Source of the DNA: Nostoc sp. NMS8
Lineage (GTDB): Bacteria > Cyanobacteriota > Cyanobacteriia > Cyanobacteriales > Nostocaceae
DNA length: 64,000 nt
NCBI RefSeq assembly: GCF_017115045.1
Contig: NZ_JABXKK010000093.1
Location: 1 to 64,000 of the forward strand
Reading direction: 5' to 3'
Positions 63,881 to 64,000 of this stretch are shown here, in pieces. Both the position numbers and the translations under genes were made by a program. Positions within the stretch are counted from its first letter, which is position 1. Every line of letters begins with the position of its first letter. Below the pieces are notes generated by a model, which was not told the origin of the DNA, did not search any database, and saw nothing but the letters and a program-made list of their open reading frames with translations.

Positions 63881-64000
63881 GTGAGTCAAGGATATGATTA
63901 CGATTTAGTAATTATCGGCGCTGGTGTAGGCGGACATGGCGCAGCCTTACACGCCGTAAGTTGTGGTTTGAAAACAGCAATTATTGAAGCTGCTGATATG
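63881..64000 (+). CDS. lpdA: Dihydrolipoyl dehydrogenase, 5' part
   Basis: Only the first 40 codons are in the window. They begin with GTG and encode 'DYDLVIIGAGVGGHGAALHA', the FAD-binding GxGxxG motif of dihydrolipoyl dehydrogenase (E3), in the form typical of cyanobacterial LpdA. E3 reoxidises lipoyl groups in pyruvate dehydrogenase and glycine cleavage complexes. The active-site Cys pair lies beyond the edge. The gene is cut by the window end, so its length is unknown. Confidence 0.8.
   Translation, partial: MSQGYDYDLVIIGAGVGGHGAALHAVSCGLKTAIIEAADM

Overview
The window looks like chromosomal DNA from a filamentous, Nostoc-type cyanobacterium. The evidence is the abundant GCGATCGC (HIP1) octamers, Ycf51, a long LrtA/HPF-type ribosome hibernation factor, cyanobacterial forms of HisG, the RppA-like regulator and LpdA, Uma2 and NACHT-HEAT genes, a ComFB-family protein, and many dispersed GC-rich or hairpin repeats between genes. 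The species cannot be named from the sequence alone.

Layout. 0-4.1 kb: a HigB/HigA-like toxin-antitoxin pair under a palindromic promoter, followed after 17 bp by a broken TPR-CHAT protease gene. 4.3-9.1 kb: a glyoxalase-fold membrane protein, a sigma-like protein, a secreted TPR protein, a secreted unknown protein and a DUF2267 protein, with two MITE-like elements at 7.0-7.5 kb. 9.3-17.3 kb: an RppB-like histidine kinase, a large AT-rich envelope protein with 53-residue repeats, hisG, and the RppA-like response regulator. 17.4-20.6 kb: a Uma2 nuclease-fold gene, a minisatellite and the 3' remnant of a NACHT-HEAT gene. 20.6-25.6 kb: an acyltransferase, a nested MITE, SIMPL and ComFB proteins and a renalase-like flavoprotein. 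25.7-33.4 kb: YaaW, an O-antigen ligase-like protein, a gene interrupted by three stops, ChaB, Ycf51, and a dehydrogenase/aminotransferase operon. 33.4-42.3 kb: a copper-radical oxidase with a Tat-exported partner, DUF2237, a hybrid kinase with a stand-alone CheB, and a glutamine/basic amino acid ABC transporter made of a binding-protein/permease fusion and a divergent ATPase. 42.4-51 kb: LipB, HPF, Bcp, an acyltransferase-like membrane protein, a CAP lipoprotein, a carotenoid oxygenase and RpiB. 51.3-64 kb: an HlyD adaptor with a decayed TetR gene, a WcaI-like glycosyltransferase, an FHA-PAS-GAF-GGDEF-EAL protein, a TpsB-type outer-membrane transporter, a SWIM protein, and the start of lpdA.

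The genes are mostly single transcription units or pairs. Envelope and secretion genes (TpsB, the barrel-like protein, O-antigen ligase, glycosyltransferase, HlyD) and signalling genes (two-component proteins, CheB, c-di-GMP enzyme, ComFB) are over-represented. At least four genes are decayed: TPR-CHAT, NACHT-HEAT, the 28.2 kb gene and TetR. Repeats are active enough to have entered two intact coding regions in frame.

The most interesting points are the toxin-antitoxin-CHAT arrangement, the TAA-only interruptions in two pseudogenes, the nested MITEs, the in-frame repeat insertions in an O-antigen ligase and a kinase, and the bacterial copper-radical oxidase pair. I did not find a complete, convincingly new system. 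The TA-CHAT locus is the best candidate, but its protease gene is broken here.
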